Positions 1-10,655 of a stretch of DNA of 12,195 nt are shown in pieces (the first letter of the stretch is position 1; every line of letters begins with the position of its first letter). Below the pieces are notes generated by a model. That model was given only the letters and a program-made list of their open reading frames with translations, searched no databases and was not told the origin of the DNA. The translations under genes were made by a program, and so were the position numbers. Source of the DNA: Magnetococcales bacterium (GTDB lineage Bacteria > Pseudomonadota > Magnetococcia > Magnetococcales > Magnetaquicoccaceae); the NCBI GenBank assembly GCA_015228895.1, contig JADGCR010000050.1, positions 1 to 12,195 of the forward strand, in the 5' to 3' direction.

Positions 1-1
1 C

Positions 2-637
2 GAATCCGCCGGAGCCGGTGATGCCGGCAAGGGGTTCGCGGTGGTGGCCAACGAGGTGAAGGAACTGGCGCGTCAGACCGGCCACGCCACCCTGATGATC
101 CAGGAGAAGGTGTTGTTGATCCAGCAGCAGTCCGGGAGCGTGGAGGAGGTGGTGCGTCAGGTGGTGCGGCTGATCGAGGGGATCGCCAACGTCAACGGTG
201 AGATTTTGCAGGCGGTGAACACGCAATCCGCCTCCGCCGCCACCGTGGCCGGGGCCATGGACCAGTCGGCCCGGGAGACCAGCGCGGTGACCGAACGCCT
301 GGAGGGTGCGGTGGCGGGCATCACGGCAAACGCCGCGCGCGTCATGGAGGTTTTTTCCAGTCTGATGCAGGTCGGTGAGCAGATGGGACAGGCCAACGCC
401 GGCATGCATGAGGTGGCAGACAACGTGTCGCACGCCTCCCGGGGGGCCGGAGAGGTCACCCGCAGCGTCGCCGAGGCGGCCAGCGCGACCGGAGAGATCT
501 CCCGGGCCATGGCGCGGGTCAATCAGAGCGTCGGGGAGGTGGGCGGCGTCATCGTGCAACTGGACCGGCGCGCCAGCCAGTTGACCGGCATGGCCGGAGA
601 GCTGCAAGCCCTGGTGGCCCGCTTCAAGGTGGCGTAG
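2..637 (+). CDS. Methyl-accepting chemotaxis protein, C-terminal part (5' end outside window)
   Basis: The frame is open from base 2 to a TAG at 635-637, giving 211 residues with no start codon in view. It opens with [20 protein letters not shown], which matches the conserved stretch just after the hairpin tip of the MCP cytoplasmic signalling domain (family pattern EAARAGExGRGFAVVAxEVR). This is the region that contacts CheA and CheW. The rest is the descending helix: long alanine/glutamate-rich heptads and many Ala-Ser-Thr steps, ending in [11 protein letters not shown]. The sensor domain, membrane segments and HAMP must lie upstream of the window. No pentapeptide tether for CheR is seen at the end. 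The family call is secure; the ligand cannot be inferred. Confidence 0.93.
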   Translation, partial: ESAGAGDAGKGFAVVANEVKELARQTGHATLMIQEKVLLIQQQSGSVEEVVRQVVRLIEGIANVNGEILQAVNTQSASAATVAGAMDQSARETSAVTERLEGAVAGITANAARVMEVFSSLMQVGEQMGQANAGMHEVADNVSHASRGAGEVTRSVAEAASATGEISRAMARVNQSVGEVGGVIVQLDRRASQLTGMAGELQALVARFKVA

Positions 638-722
638 GCCACGGCCAGGCCGGTGCCGGACGGCGGAACGGGACCCGGGCGAGGCGCGACTCCCAGCGCC
701 AGGTGAACGGAAAGGGAAATGC

Positions 723-741
723 CGGGCCGGGTTCCGGCCCG
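723..741. other. GC-rich hairpin after the MCP gene
   Basis: CGGGCCGG and CCGGCCCG form a perfect 8-bp stem around a 3-base loop, 85 bases after the MCP stop. There is no T-tract, so it is at best a weak or Rho-assisted terminator. The rest of 638-858 shows no convincing gene on either strand. Confidence 0.35.
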
Positions 742-858
742 CATCCTCCTGTGGCGCTCTCCTGCCGGGATGTGTCCGGCGCCAGCGGCGGCTCCGGCCA
801 GCCGGTCGGCATGCTGTCCAAATATCGGTAGCTCATGACGTGCTCCAGCGAGGTTTTT

Positions 859-916
859 CCGCATCCTCTTCCAGGAGGGCGACATCTTTGCCCACGCTCC
901 CTGGAAGGGGATGCGG
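859..916. terminator. Long imperfect inverted repeat between convergent genes
   Basis: Bases 859-875 pair with 900-916 over 17 positions. The only imperfection is position 867 against 908, a G.U pair in a + transcript and a mismatch in a - transcript. The loop is 24 bases. The repeat sits between the convergent MCP gene (+) and ribbon-helix-helix gene (-), 8 bases past the stop of the latter. Neither side has a proper U-tract in the right place, so intrinsic termination is unproven. The position and stem strength suggest a shared terminator or an RNA 3'-end stabiliser. Confidence 0.45.
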
Positions 917-924
917 AGGGTCGG

Positions 925-1107
925 TTACGGAGACGCCCCTTCCGGGAGCGGGATCCCTTCATGCCTCTGCAACTGCTCCAGCGCCATGACGACGATCTGA
1001 TTGAAGGAGCGCCGTTCCGCTTCCGCCCGGCTGCCCAGCCACTCGGCGAGGGTTTCGGGAAAGCGCAGCGACTTTTGTACCATACGGATTTTTTTGTCTT
1101 TTTTCAT
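925..1107 (-). CDS. Small ribbon-helix-helix (Arc/MetJ/CopG-type) DNA-binding protein
   Basis: The 60-residue protein begins MKKDKKIRMVQKSLRFPETL. A basic tail leads into a short beta strand (about residues 8-16), then helix A (ETLAEWLGSRAEAERR) and helix B starting at RSFNQIVVMALEQLQRHEG. This is the RHH layout, in which paired strands of a dimer read the major groove. The ATG at 1107 is preferred because GGAGAG lies just upstream in the transcript. An in-frame ATG at 1143 would add 12 residues. RHH proteins are usually autorepressors or antitoxins. No convincing toxin gene follows it downstream, so an orphan transcriptional regulator is the better guess. The tandem repeat with a small dyad at 1206-1297 lies upstream of it and could be its operator. 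Confidence 0.7.
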   Translation of the reverse strand: MKKDKKIRMVQKSLRFPETLAEWLGSRAEAERRSFNQIVVMALEQLQRHEGIPLPEGASP

Positions 1108-1205
1108 GATGGACTCTCCAGGGTTAGAAGTGATTCCTGACATGAATGATCGGCTTGAAAAGTAAAAAAACGCAGGCGCAGGGGTTCAGCAGGTGGCAAG
1201 CGCGT

Positions 1206-1297
1206 GGAATTGTGCCATGATGGCGTGTTGGATCGAGCGTTTTCCAGGCGCGGAATTGTGCCATGATGGCGTGCTGGATCGAGCGTTTTCCTGGCGA
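1206..1297. repeat. 46-bp tandem direct repeat, two copies, each with a GCCATGATGGC dyad
   Basis: Two head-to-tail copies (1206-1251 and 1252-1297) have a 46-base period and differ at about two positions (T/C near 1229 and A/T near the end). Each copy holds GCCAT-G-ATGGC, a 5-bp-arm inverted repeat, at 1214-1224 and 1260-1270. The block lies between the divergent RHH gene and the alpha/beta hydrolase start at 1309. It may be an operator for the RHH protein or simply a small duplication of the promoter region. Confidence 0.75.
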
Positions 1298-1308
1298 GGT
1301 GGCTGCGG

Positions 1309-1947
1309 GTGGAGAGCGTGGTTTTTGTGCATGGTTTGTGGATGAACGGTGCGGAGTTCACCTTGCTGGACGCCCGTCTGCGCCGTAGCGGCTATCGCAC
1401 CGTATTGTTCGAATATCCCACGGTGCGGCGCGGTCTGGAGGAGAACGCGGCGGCGTTGTGGATGTTTCTGGAGGCGCGTTTCGGCTCTGGTCTGGGCGCG
1501 GTTCCGCAAGGTTCCGTGCATCTGGTCTGCCACAGTCTGGGTGGCCTGGTGGCGTTGCGCATGCTGGAGTGTCACCCGGAGGCGCCGATTGGCCGCATGG
1601 TGGCGCTCGGCGCCCCTTTCCAGGGTTCGATTTCCGCCCGCCGTCTGGCGCGCTGGCCGGTGGGGGCGCGTCTGCTGGGCGAGAGTCTGAATCGTGCGCT
1701 GGACGGGCAGCGGTGCTTCGAGACCCCGCCGGGCCGGAGGATCGGGGTGCTGGCCGGAACCCTGGCGCTCGGATGGAGCCACCTGATCTGGGGGTTGGAA
1801 GAGCCCAACGATGGCGTGATCACGGTGGCGGAAACCCGACTGCCCGGAGCCTGGCACTTCACCTTGCCGGTCATGCATGTGGGTTTGGTCTTTTCCCGGC
1901 GCGCCGGGTTGCTGGTGCGCCGCTTTCTTGCTTTGGGAGCGTGGTGA
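1309..1947 (+). CDS. Alpha/beta hydrolase (esterase/lipase-like)
   Basis: The 212-residue protein starts at GTG, with GAGG about 10 bases upstream. It begins VESVVFVHGLWMNGAEF (GTG-encoded first residue). The HG after the first strand is the usual oxyanion-hole region of alpha/beta hydrolases. The nucleophile elbow is VCHSLGG, with Ser at about residue 76. The likely acid is in EEPNDGVITVAET, and the likely base is the His in VMHVGLVFS near the end. No signal peptide is visible, so it is probably cytosolic. It is shorter than typical secreted lipases and has no large lid insertion. It is the first gene of the + run and lies 28 bases before dgkA, so a role with lipids is plausible, but the substrate is unknown. 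Confidence 0.85.
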   Translation: MESVVFVHGLWMNGAEFTLLDARLRRSGYRTVLFEYPTVRRGLEENAAALWMFLEARFGSGLGAVPQGSVHLVCHSLGGLVALRMLECHPEAPIGRMVALGAPFQGSISARRLARWPVGARLLGESLNRALDGQRCFETPPGRRIGVLAGTLALGWSHLIWGLEEPNDGVITVAETRLPGAWHFTLPVMHVGLVFSRRAGLLVRRFLALGAW

Positions 1948-1975
1948 TGAATGGTTGTGCGCATGGGAGGGAGCG

Positions 1976-2344
1976 ATGAAACCCGGTGCCACGGGGCTGA
2001 CCCGGGTGATTGACGCCGCCGGTTACTCCTGGGCCGGTTTGCGGGCCGCCTGGCGCCACGAGGCCGCTTTCCGTCAGGAGGCCGCCCTGGCCTTGGCACT
2101 GATCCCCCTGGGCTTCTGGCTGGGGAACGGGGCTTTGGAACGTGGCATGCTGGTGGGCTCGCTGCTTCTGGTTCTGGTCATCGAGTTGCTGAACTCCGGA
2201 ATCGAGGCGGTGGTGGATCGCATCGGACCCGAGCACCATCCCCTGGCGGGACGGGCCAAGGATCTGGGTTCCGCCGCCGTGCTGATCGGGCTGCTCATCG
2301 TGGCGCTGGTCTGGGGGTTGATCCTGTGGGAGCGTCTCTTTTGA
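1976..2344 (+). CDS. dgkA: Diacylglycerol kinase, small integral-membrane type
   Basis: This 122-residue protein matches the length of the E. coli enzyme. It phosphorylates diacylglycerol with ATP at the inner membrane, recycling the lipid left by membrane-derived glucan or LPS modification. It opens with the amphipathic segment GLTRVIDAAGYSWAGLRAAW and AAFRQEAA. Next comes the family signature VIELLNSGIEAVVDRIG, with Glu70 and Glu77 at the catalytic and metal positions, then LAGRAKDLGSAAV. Three hydrophobic segments are seen at about residues 35-50, 57-78 and 97-117. The ATG at 1976 follows a strong GGGAGGG. An upstream in-frame extension to 1877 overlaps the hydrolase and is not credible. 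The 3' end overlaps the next gene slightly, which fits translational coupling. Confidence 0.96.
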   Translation: MKPGATGLTRVIDAAGYSWAGLRAAWRHEAAFRQEAALALALIPLGFWLGNGALERGMLVGSLLLVLVIELLNSGIEAVVDRIGPEHHPLAGRAKDLGSAAVLIGLLIVALVWGLILWERLF

Positions 2345-4535
2345 ATCTCCGTTTGGGCGCAGGGAGCGGGGAGCGGCAACTGCAAGCGGCCCTGGTCGTG
2401 CTGCTGGTTCTGGTGCTGACGGTTTTGGGTTATCGCTTGCACCGGAATCTGGGCGGTCCGGACGAGACCGGAAGCGTGCCGGTTCAGGAGCCCAAGGCCG
2501 GGGTGCGGCTCGGGTTGAACATCCCGGCGGGCACGGCCCTGTATGCCGCGGCCATGCGTTTCGCCGGGGAGGTGGATGCGCGCAGTCATGGAAGAATGCG
2601 CATCAGCGTACATCCCAACCAGGAACTGGGCACCGACGACCAGATGCTGGAGATGGCCAGGCGCGGCGAACTCTCCATGCTGCTGATCCCCACCGCCAAG
2701 CTGACCGTGGATCTGCCCGCCATGCAGGTTCTGGATCTGCCGTTCTATTTTCCCACGCGAGAGGCGTTGCATCAGGCCCTGGACGGGGATCCGGGCCGGA
2801 TTCTGCTGGACAAGGTCCGTGCCATCGGCCTGGAGGGGATCACCATCTGGGAGAACGGTTTCAAGCACTTCACCGCCAACCGTCCGCTGCGCGGACCGGA
2901 GGATTTCGCCGGCCTGCGGGTGCGGGTGATGAAGAACCGGGTGATCATGGAGCAGTTCCGTCTCTGGAACGCCCTGCCCATCTCCATCGATTTCCACGCC
3001 ACTCGCAAGGCCCTGGAGGAAGGCGTGGTGGCGGCCCAGGAGAACCCGCTGGCGGCTATCGTCAGTATGGGATTCCACGAGGTGCAGTCCCATCTGACCT
3101 TGAGCGGGCATGCCTATCTGGGCTATCTGTTCGCCATCAGCCGGAAGTTCCTCGCCACTCTGGGGGGCGAGGAGCAGCGTCTGCTGATGGATGCCGCCCG
3201 TACGTTGACCCCCTGGCAGCGGGAGGAGAGTCTGCGCCGCGAAGCGGGGTTTCTGGAGACCATCCGCAAGGCCGGGGTGGAGGTGCATGCCCTCGACGCC
3301 GGGGCGCGGGAGCGGTTGCGTCGGGAGGTGGCCCATCTGCCCGGCAGATTCGCCGAAATGATCGGCGCGGACGTGATCGCCAAAACGGAGGAGGCGTTGC
3401 TCCTGCCGGAACTGGCCAGCGCGGATGGCCGGGAGACGCTGCTGATCGGGGCGGATCTCCAGCTCTCCGGCGAGAGTGCCTTGACGGGGTTGGAGATCAT
3501 TCAGGGGGCCTCCCTGGCCGTGGAGGAGATCAATCGGGAGGGCGGGGTGTTGGGCAGGCCGTTGCGTCTGATCGCCCGGGATCATTACGGCCTGGCTACC
3601 CGCGGCGTGGAGAACATCCGCTTTTTTTCCGGACTGAAAGGGCTGGTGGCGGTTCTGGGCGGGCAGAAGAGCGTGGTGGTCAACGCCGAGCTGGATCTGG
3701 TCCATCAGCTCGAACTGCCGCTGCTGCTGCCCTGGTCTGCGGCGCAACGGTTGGTGGAGAACGGTTTCACCCCCAATTACGCCTTCCGGATCAGCCTGAA
3801 CGACGGCTGGGCCGGACCTTACCTGGTGAATGCCGCCCTGAAGCGGGGCAAAAGGGTGGCGCTGGTGCTGGAGAACTCCAGTTGGGGACAGCAGATCGGA
3901 CGTACCATGCATCAGCATCTGACCTCCTTGGGCCTGGCGCCGGTGGGGGTCTGGTGGCTCGATAACGGCATCACCTCCGCCGCCCAACAGGTGACCGGCG
4001 TGGGGGACAGCGGCGCGGAGGTGGTGGTGCTGGTGGACACCCCGGACGAGAGCATGGTTTTTCTGGAGGAGCTGGCGCAGAAATTTCCCGCCATGCCGGT
4101 GCTCTCCCACTGGAGCCTGCTGGGCGCGCGCCTCGATCCGGCCCGGCTGCGGCTGATGGGCAAAATGGATCTGCGTTTTCCCCAGACCCTCTTTTTCACC
4201 ATGCCCGGCGCGGAGCCCGTCGGCATCAAGCTCATGGAGCGCTACCGGGCCGCCTTGCGCCTGGAGAACGACGAACGGCTTCTGCAAGGTCCCGGTTTCG
4301 CCCACGCCTATGATCTGGTGCGCATTCTGGCCCGGGCGATACGCCAGGGCAACAGCGTGGAGCGTCCGGCGGTGCGCGACGCGCTGGAGCGGATCCGGGA
4401 ATACGAGGGGGTGGTGAAACGTTATGCTCCGCCTTTCGATGCCCGGCATCACGACGCCCTTGGGCCGGATGATTACCGTCTGGCCCGCATGACCGCCGAG
4501 GGCCGGATCGTCCCGGCGCCGGAAAAGGGCGCGCC

Positions 4536-4539
<4 letters not shown>
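2326..4539 (+). CDS. Membrane-anchored fusion of a TRAP DctP-type and an ABC branched-chain-type solute-binding protein
   Basis: This is a 737-residue protein. A hydrophobic helix at about residues 20-40 probably anchors it, with the rest in the periplasm. Residues 58-360 are a DctP-family TRAP binding domain: [51 protein letters not shown] (Arg200 is the candidate carboxylate-binding residue), and AAQENPLA followed by the long hinge helix. Residues about 371-715 are a second binding protein of the Peripla_BP_6/LivJ type, with [25 protein letters not shown] and [10 protein letters not shown]. No TRAP or ABC permease gene is nearby. The stop overlaps the kinase start (ATGA), so a sensory role as the kinase's ligand-binding partner is more likely than transport. 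The GTG at 2326 has GGGGG upstream; a TTG at 2341 is an alternative start. Confidence 0.88.
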
Positions 4540-7480
<2,941 letters not shown>

Positions 7481-7481
<1 letters not shown>

Positions 7482-7498
7482 TCTGCCGCCCGGCAGAC
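7481..7498 (+). terminator. Hairpin terminator after the hybrid kinase
   Basis: GTCTGCCG-CC-CGGCAGAC is a perfect inverted repeat that begins on the last base of the kinase stop codon. Downstream sequence (7505-7520) is T-rich though not an unbroken run. It probably ends the 1309-7481 operon. The stretch 7499-7611 after it is A+T-rich and holds no gene that can be supported. Confidence 0.6.
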
Positions 7499-7611
7499 CT
7501 AAGTCGCGATATTTTCTGCTTGCATTGAATCTGAGTTTTCATATAAAAAACAATACGGTTGTTTATGGACGATTATCGCCCCCGGTGAGTCCATGGAAAC
7601 TGCCCAGGGTT

Positions 7612-8130
7612 GTGCGCCCAGCATGGGCGTGATCTTGGAGGTGCAAGTCCTCCCATAAGCTGACCACGGCGAATGAAGCGAAGCGCAACTGCGTGAGGGT
7701 GACCGAGCGTGGGGAGGAAGCGTGGAGCGAAGCTGCGAGTCGATGGACAAGAACCGGATATGAGGCGGTGCCGAGCAGGGCGAGCGGGCAATTGATCGCG
7801 AAGCTCTCGTGGTCAAAGCTCAGGTGGCGTAAATCCGGCGATTGCGCAGTGAAGGATCACGTTCTTACCTGGGGAGATCCCGTTTTGCGCCTGAAAGGGT
7901 GACGGTGCGAACCGGAGTGGGAAGTCAGCCGAGGCCGTAGTAGCCGAAAGGCGAAGGGCCGAACGAGGAGGAGAGCCGAACATCATGACGCTTGAGGCGG
8001 CAATGCATCAGAAGTCCGGGAAACCGGAGCGGAACGGGAGAGGGAGAGGTGAAGCCGATCCTGAACCGGTACGTGATGAAGTCGTGTCGGCGCGTCAGGA
8101 AGTGGGAGGTTCAGGACGGGTATGCTTACC
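7612..8130 (+). mobile_element. Group II intron, 5' part only (3' half missing)
   Basis: The 5' end at 7612 reads GTGCGCCCAGCATGGGCG, a GUGYG-type intron start. It is followed by the usual early domain I hairpins: CGCCCA/TGGGCG, and GGAGG/CCTCC around TGCAAGT near 7637-7653. The following 350 bases have the structured purine-rich look of domains I-III (for example GCCGAGGCCGTAGTAGCCGA at 7929-7948). An intron-encoded protein opens at about 7985. The downstream limit of about 8130 is where the typical sequence stops. The catalytic domain V, domain VI, the intron 3' end and the reverse transcriptase are absent, so this copy cannot splice or move on its own. Confidence 0.82.
7985..8128 (+). pseudogene. 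Truncated N-terminus of a group II intron-encoded reverse transcriptase/maturase
   Basis: The frame starts at ATG 7985 (MTLEAAMHQKSGKPERNGRG) and continues GEADPEPVRDEVVSARQEVG. From memory, this leader precedes the reverse-transcriptase domain in many bacterial intron proteins (GRGEAxxEPVRDE). The coding match ends near 8128. The reading frame then runs into unrelated sequence and stops at 8221 before any RT motif (no YADD, no RT0-RT7). It is a remnant. Confidence 0.7.
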
Positions 8131-8217
8131 AAATTTATCATTTATCCGATGTGATGCGATCTGCATGATGCCCAAGCCCGAACCGACCACCTCCTTTAAC
8201 GGAACGAGGAACGCAAC

Positions 8218-8589
8218 ATGATGATGCATGTGACCGGCTTGTTGATCATTGCCCTAGTGGTCCTGGTGATGGTGCCATCTGTAGGCTATTCCCTGGAGAG
8301 CCGATCGGTTGATGAAATTCGTAAAGCCGCTGAACAGGGGTCAGTTAATGATCAAATGAAACTTGGTAAAATGTACTCAACAGGCGATGGTGTCCCCCAG
8401 GACTGCAAAGAATCTGAAAGGTGGTATCTTAAAGCCCATTCTTATTTTCATCTTGGCTCGCTGTACTTTACAGGAACCGGTTGCCGACAGGATGATAAAG
8501 AAGCTGTGAAGTGGTACCACAAAGCGGCTGAGCATGGAGTTGGTTTCCCTCGGCGGATACCGTCAAGGCTACGGCAGGCACTTGGTTGA
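8218..8589 (+). pseudogene. Sel1-like repeat protein, exported, broken at the 3' end
   Basis: Of 123 codons, only about the first 106 look native. Residues 1-26 (MMMHVTGLLIIALVVLVMVP and following) form a signal peptide, so the product would be periplasmic or secreted. Sel1 (TPR-like) repeats follow: IRKAAEQGSVNDQMKLGKMY STGDGVPQD with SERWYLKA, then HLGSLYFTGTGCRQDDKEAV with KWYHKAAEHG. The second repeat seems to lack about seven residues where AEQGxAx would be expected. After AAEHG the sequence switches to unrelated frameshifted coding debris. Codon use is richer in A+T than in the kinase operon. Full Sel1 proteins act in protein-protein contacts, often in envelope stress or host interaction. 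This copy probably does not work. Confidence 0.65.
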
Positions 8590-8811
8590 ACGCCATCCTG
8601 GACGCCCGCGTGGTCTTCAGCGAAGAGGCGGACCGCCCCAGAGTCAGGCAGGCTTTCCGGACACTCACCCGCGTCTGCTACCAATTCCCTCCCCTGCGCG
8701 TCTTTCTGGACCATCTCCCATCCAGACCGCCGGTTCCGGTGCTGCCGGAGCCGCCCATTCCGCCGGAGAAGGTGGCCCGAAACAAAAAGAGGGTGCGTGA
8801 TCTGATCGACA
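8538..8811 (+). pseudogene. Internal/C-terminal fragment of a small phage-type protein
   Basis: A frame different from the Sel1 ORF reads WFPSADTVKATAGTWLNAIL, then DARVVFSEEADRPRVRQAFR, a VCYQFPPLRVFLDHLPSRPP segment and a proline-rich PVLPEPPIPPEKVARNKKRV tail. It has no plausible ATG of its own; only TTG 8586 lies inside. The pattern of a short helical domain, then a (W/F)PxPxxFLxxLPxRP motif and an LPxPxI tail, resembles small uncharacterised early-region proteins of Mu-like phages. That recognition is from memory and uncertain. It is joined directly to the broken Sel1 gene. Confidence 0.4.
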
Positions 8812-8913
8812 ACCCACCGCTACCATCTCACCGACAAGGGGCGATCCATCATCACTGCCCTGATCACCGCCCGGAATGCAAGAACGGAATCTTTAACAAA
8901 ATTGGCAGCTTGA
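8812..8913 (+). pseudogene. C-terminal tail of an unrelated protein, possibly winged-helix type
   Basis: In a third frame, THRYHLTDKGRSIITALITA RNARTESLTKLAA ends at a TGA at 8911-8913. The YxLTxxGRxxIxAL pattern is like the last strand and helix of a winged-helix domain, and the clean stop argues that it is a true protein end. The N-terminal part is missing: the match begins exactly where the preceding phage-type fragment stops. The source family is not identified. Confidence 0.35.
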
Positions 8914-9006
8914 AAAAATCCTCGCGGGAAGCGCGGAAACCTGGGGATAGTAGTACATGGTAGGTATCCTGGGCGCCAAGAGCGGTTTTATCCACGGGCT
9001 GTTCTG

Positions 9007-9023
9007 GGGCAGGATTCCTGCCC
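9007..9023. terminator. Hairpin downstream of the sigma-54 regulator gene
   Basis: GGGCAGG-ATT-CCTGCCC is a perfect 7-bp stem, 30 bases beyond the stop of the regulator on -. No U-tract follows on either strand. The rest of 8914-9052 shows no gene. Confidence 0.4.
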
Positions 9024-9052
9024 GTATGATTACGCGACCTTGCCTGACCATA

Positions 9053-10501
9053 CTATTTTTTTTTTCCTGGATTACGCAATTCCATGGATTTCATGCGCCT
9101 CCACAAGGTGCTACGGCTGATGCCCAACTTGGTGGCAGCCAACTGCAACCGCCAACTCGAATCTTTCAATGCTTGCAAAATGGTTTCTTTATTCGGCCCA
9201 TCGCCAGCAGGACAACCGCTCTGCAAGGGACGTCCGCGATGATTGATCGGTAGTTTCAACTGCTTCATCACGGGAAAATACTGGTTCCGAAAGTCGTGGG
9301 GCAGGTTGGCCCATGCCAGGATGGACTGAGGCGCCACGACCATGGCATGCTCCAATGTGTGTTCCAGTTCTCGCACATTGCCTGGCCAGTCGTGTTCCAT
9401 AATGGCCGCCAACACTTCATCACTAATCCCTTTGACTGAACGCTTCATCTGTGTGTTGAATTTTTTCAAGAAGTGGTCGATCAGCATGGGCAGGTCAACC
9501 TTGTGTTCCCGTAACGACGGCAGCCGCATCTCGACCACCTTGAGTCGGTAGTAAAGATCTTCACGGAATGTCCCTTCCTGAACCCGTTCTCGCAAATTGC
9601 GATGGGTGGCAACTACTACACGCACATTGACTCGAATGGGCGTATTGTCCCCCACAGCCTCAAAAACCTGTTCCTGCAAGACACGGAGAAGTCTTACCTG
9701 CATGTCCAGGGAGATGTCGCCAATCTCGTCCAGGAATATGGTGCCGCCGTCAGCCAATTTGAACCGGCCCGGTTTGTCGCGCACAGCGTTCGTGAAGGCT
9801 CCTCGCACATGTCCAAACAATTCGCTTTCCATCAGTCCAACCGGCAGCGCGGCGCAGTTGACTGCCACAAAGGAGCGATGCGATCGGGGACTGGTATTGT
9901 GCAGGGCACGGGCCACCAGTTCCTTGCCGGTACCTGTTTCGCCGGTGATGATTACTGTGGAGTCCACTTCTGCCAGTCGCTCGATCAGATCGTAGACTTC
10001 CTGCATGGATGGACTGGAACCCACCAATCCATTCCAACTCTGCCGTGTCCGTGTTTCTCTTTCCAGCATGACCAATCGGCTCTCGTCCCGTATCACCAGG
10101 ATGAGTCCTTGAGCTTCGTCCAGAGGGTCATGAAAAAGTGATGTTGTGCAATTCAGAATACGTTCTGTGCCGGTTTCATGCATGGAAATCATACATACCG
10201 CACGATTGCTTGCGCCCTCTTGATGAGCTTGTCGCAGCAGGGATTCCACTTTCAGGAAAAGCCGTGGGCTTGCATGCTGCAATGGCTGGTTCATGGCCGA
10301 TGGACCCAGTTCCAGAAGCCGAGTGGCGGCGTCGTTGATCTCGATGATGCGCCATGCAGCGTCCAAGGCGATGATCGCATCATCCACGCTCTGAAAAACG
10401 GCTTTTGTGCGATTGATTAGCATTTCACGCTCTTTCAACACACGTTCATACTCTATTGAGATATTTTTATCACTATCCGAAGCAAGCATATTGTCGTTCA
10501 T
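9053..10501 (-). CDS. PAS-domain sigma-54-dependent transcriptional activator (enhancer-binding protein)
   Basis: The protein has 482 residues. A short coiled coil and a PAS domain occupy about 15-140 (FQSVDDAIIALDAAWRIIEI). The AAA+ domain spans about 158-390, with Walker A GETGTGKE at 187-194, the L1 loop GAFTNA at 234-239, Walker B GGTIFLDEIGD at about 252-262, and FREDLYYRLKVVEMRLPSLR carrying the usual arginine finger and sensor elements. A Fis-type helix-turn-helix lies at the C-terminus (LAATKLGISRSTLWRRM). There is no receiver domain, so control is likely through the PAS ligand or cofactor, or a partner, and not by phosphorylation. The loop that contacts sigma-54 is normally GAFTGA; here Gly is replaced by Asn238 (codon at 9788-9790). 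It is divergent from the sigma-54 promoter at 10692, its probable target. Only a weak ribosome site precedes the ATG. Confidence 0.93.
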   Translation of the reverse strand: MNDNMLASDSDKNISIEYERVLKEREMLINRTKAVFQSVDDAIIALDAAWRIIEINDAATRLLELGPSAMNQPLQHASPRLFLKVESLLRQAHQEGASNRAVCMISMHETGTERILNCTTSLFHDPLDEAQGLILVIRDESRLVMLERETRTRQSWNGLVGSSPSMQEVYDLIERLAEVDSTVIITGETGTGKELVARALHNTSPRSHRSFVAVNCAALPVGLMESELFGHVRGAFTNAVRDKPGRFKLADGGTIFLDEIGDISLDMQVRLLRVLQEQVFEAVGDNTPIRVNVRVVVATHRNLRERVQEGTFREDLYYRLKVVEMRLPSLREHKVDLPMLIDHFLKKFNTQMKRSVKGISDEVLAAIMEHDWPGNVRELEHTLEHAMVVAPQSILAWANLPHDFRNQYFPVMKQLKLPINHRGRPLQSGCPAGDGPNKETILQALKDSSWRLQLAATKLGISRSTLWRRMKSMELRNPGKKK

Positions 10502-10536
10502 GGTTGTCCATACGTGTCAAAATGAATTTGAAATCG

Positions 10537-10578
10537 TTTTGTTTCATGCTACATGAAATGACAAATTTTGAAACAAAA
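10537..10578. promoter_or_regulatory. Nested palindromes, candidate enhancer site for the sigma-54 activator
   Basis: TTTCATG-CTA-CATGAAA (10542-10558) is a perfect 7-bp-arm dyad. TTTTGTTTC (10537-10545) is inversely repeated as GAAACAAAA (10570-10578). The centre lies roughly 160 bases before the expected start of the 10692 promoter, in the range usual for enhancer-binding-protein sites. Binding by the adjacent regulator is inferred. Confidence 0.5.
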
Positions 10579-10655
10579 AACAAATCAAACAAGTCGTCTG
10601 GAGAATTTTTATCAATTTACAGGGAAGATTGCCGCAATATGTACGCCAATAATAG

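Noticed and set aside
624..838. Possible small gene on - after the ribbon-helix-helix gene, considered as a toxin partner
   Set aside because: The product is proline/tryptophan-rich with no toxin fold motif, no ribosome site, lies beyond a long hairpin and runs into the MCP coding end.
1206..1297. CRISPR array
   Set aside because: There are only two copies, head to tail with no spacers, and no cas genes in view.
1186..1992. 268-codon frame on - over the hydrolase
   Set aside because: The + frame has the nucleophile elbow and oxyanion motifs; the - frame has none and extends through the tandem repeat.
2074..4452. Long open frame of 792 codons on -
   Set aside because: It lies antisense to dgkA and the binding-protein fusion, is rich in Gln/His/Pro/Gly typical of a GC-rich shadow frame, and has no domain pattern.
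8586..8963. A 125-codon gene from a TTG start
   Set aside because: The coding-like signal begins upstream of the TTG and ends near 8811, after which another frame becomes coding-like; it is better read as joined fragments.
9602..10141. 179-codon frame on + inside the sigma-54 regulator
   Set aside because: It is antisense to the AAA+ domain, whose motifs are unambiguous on -.
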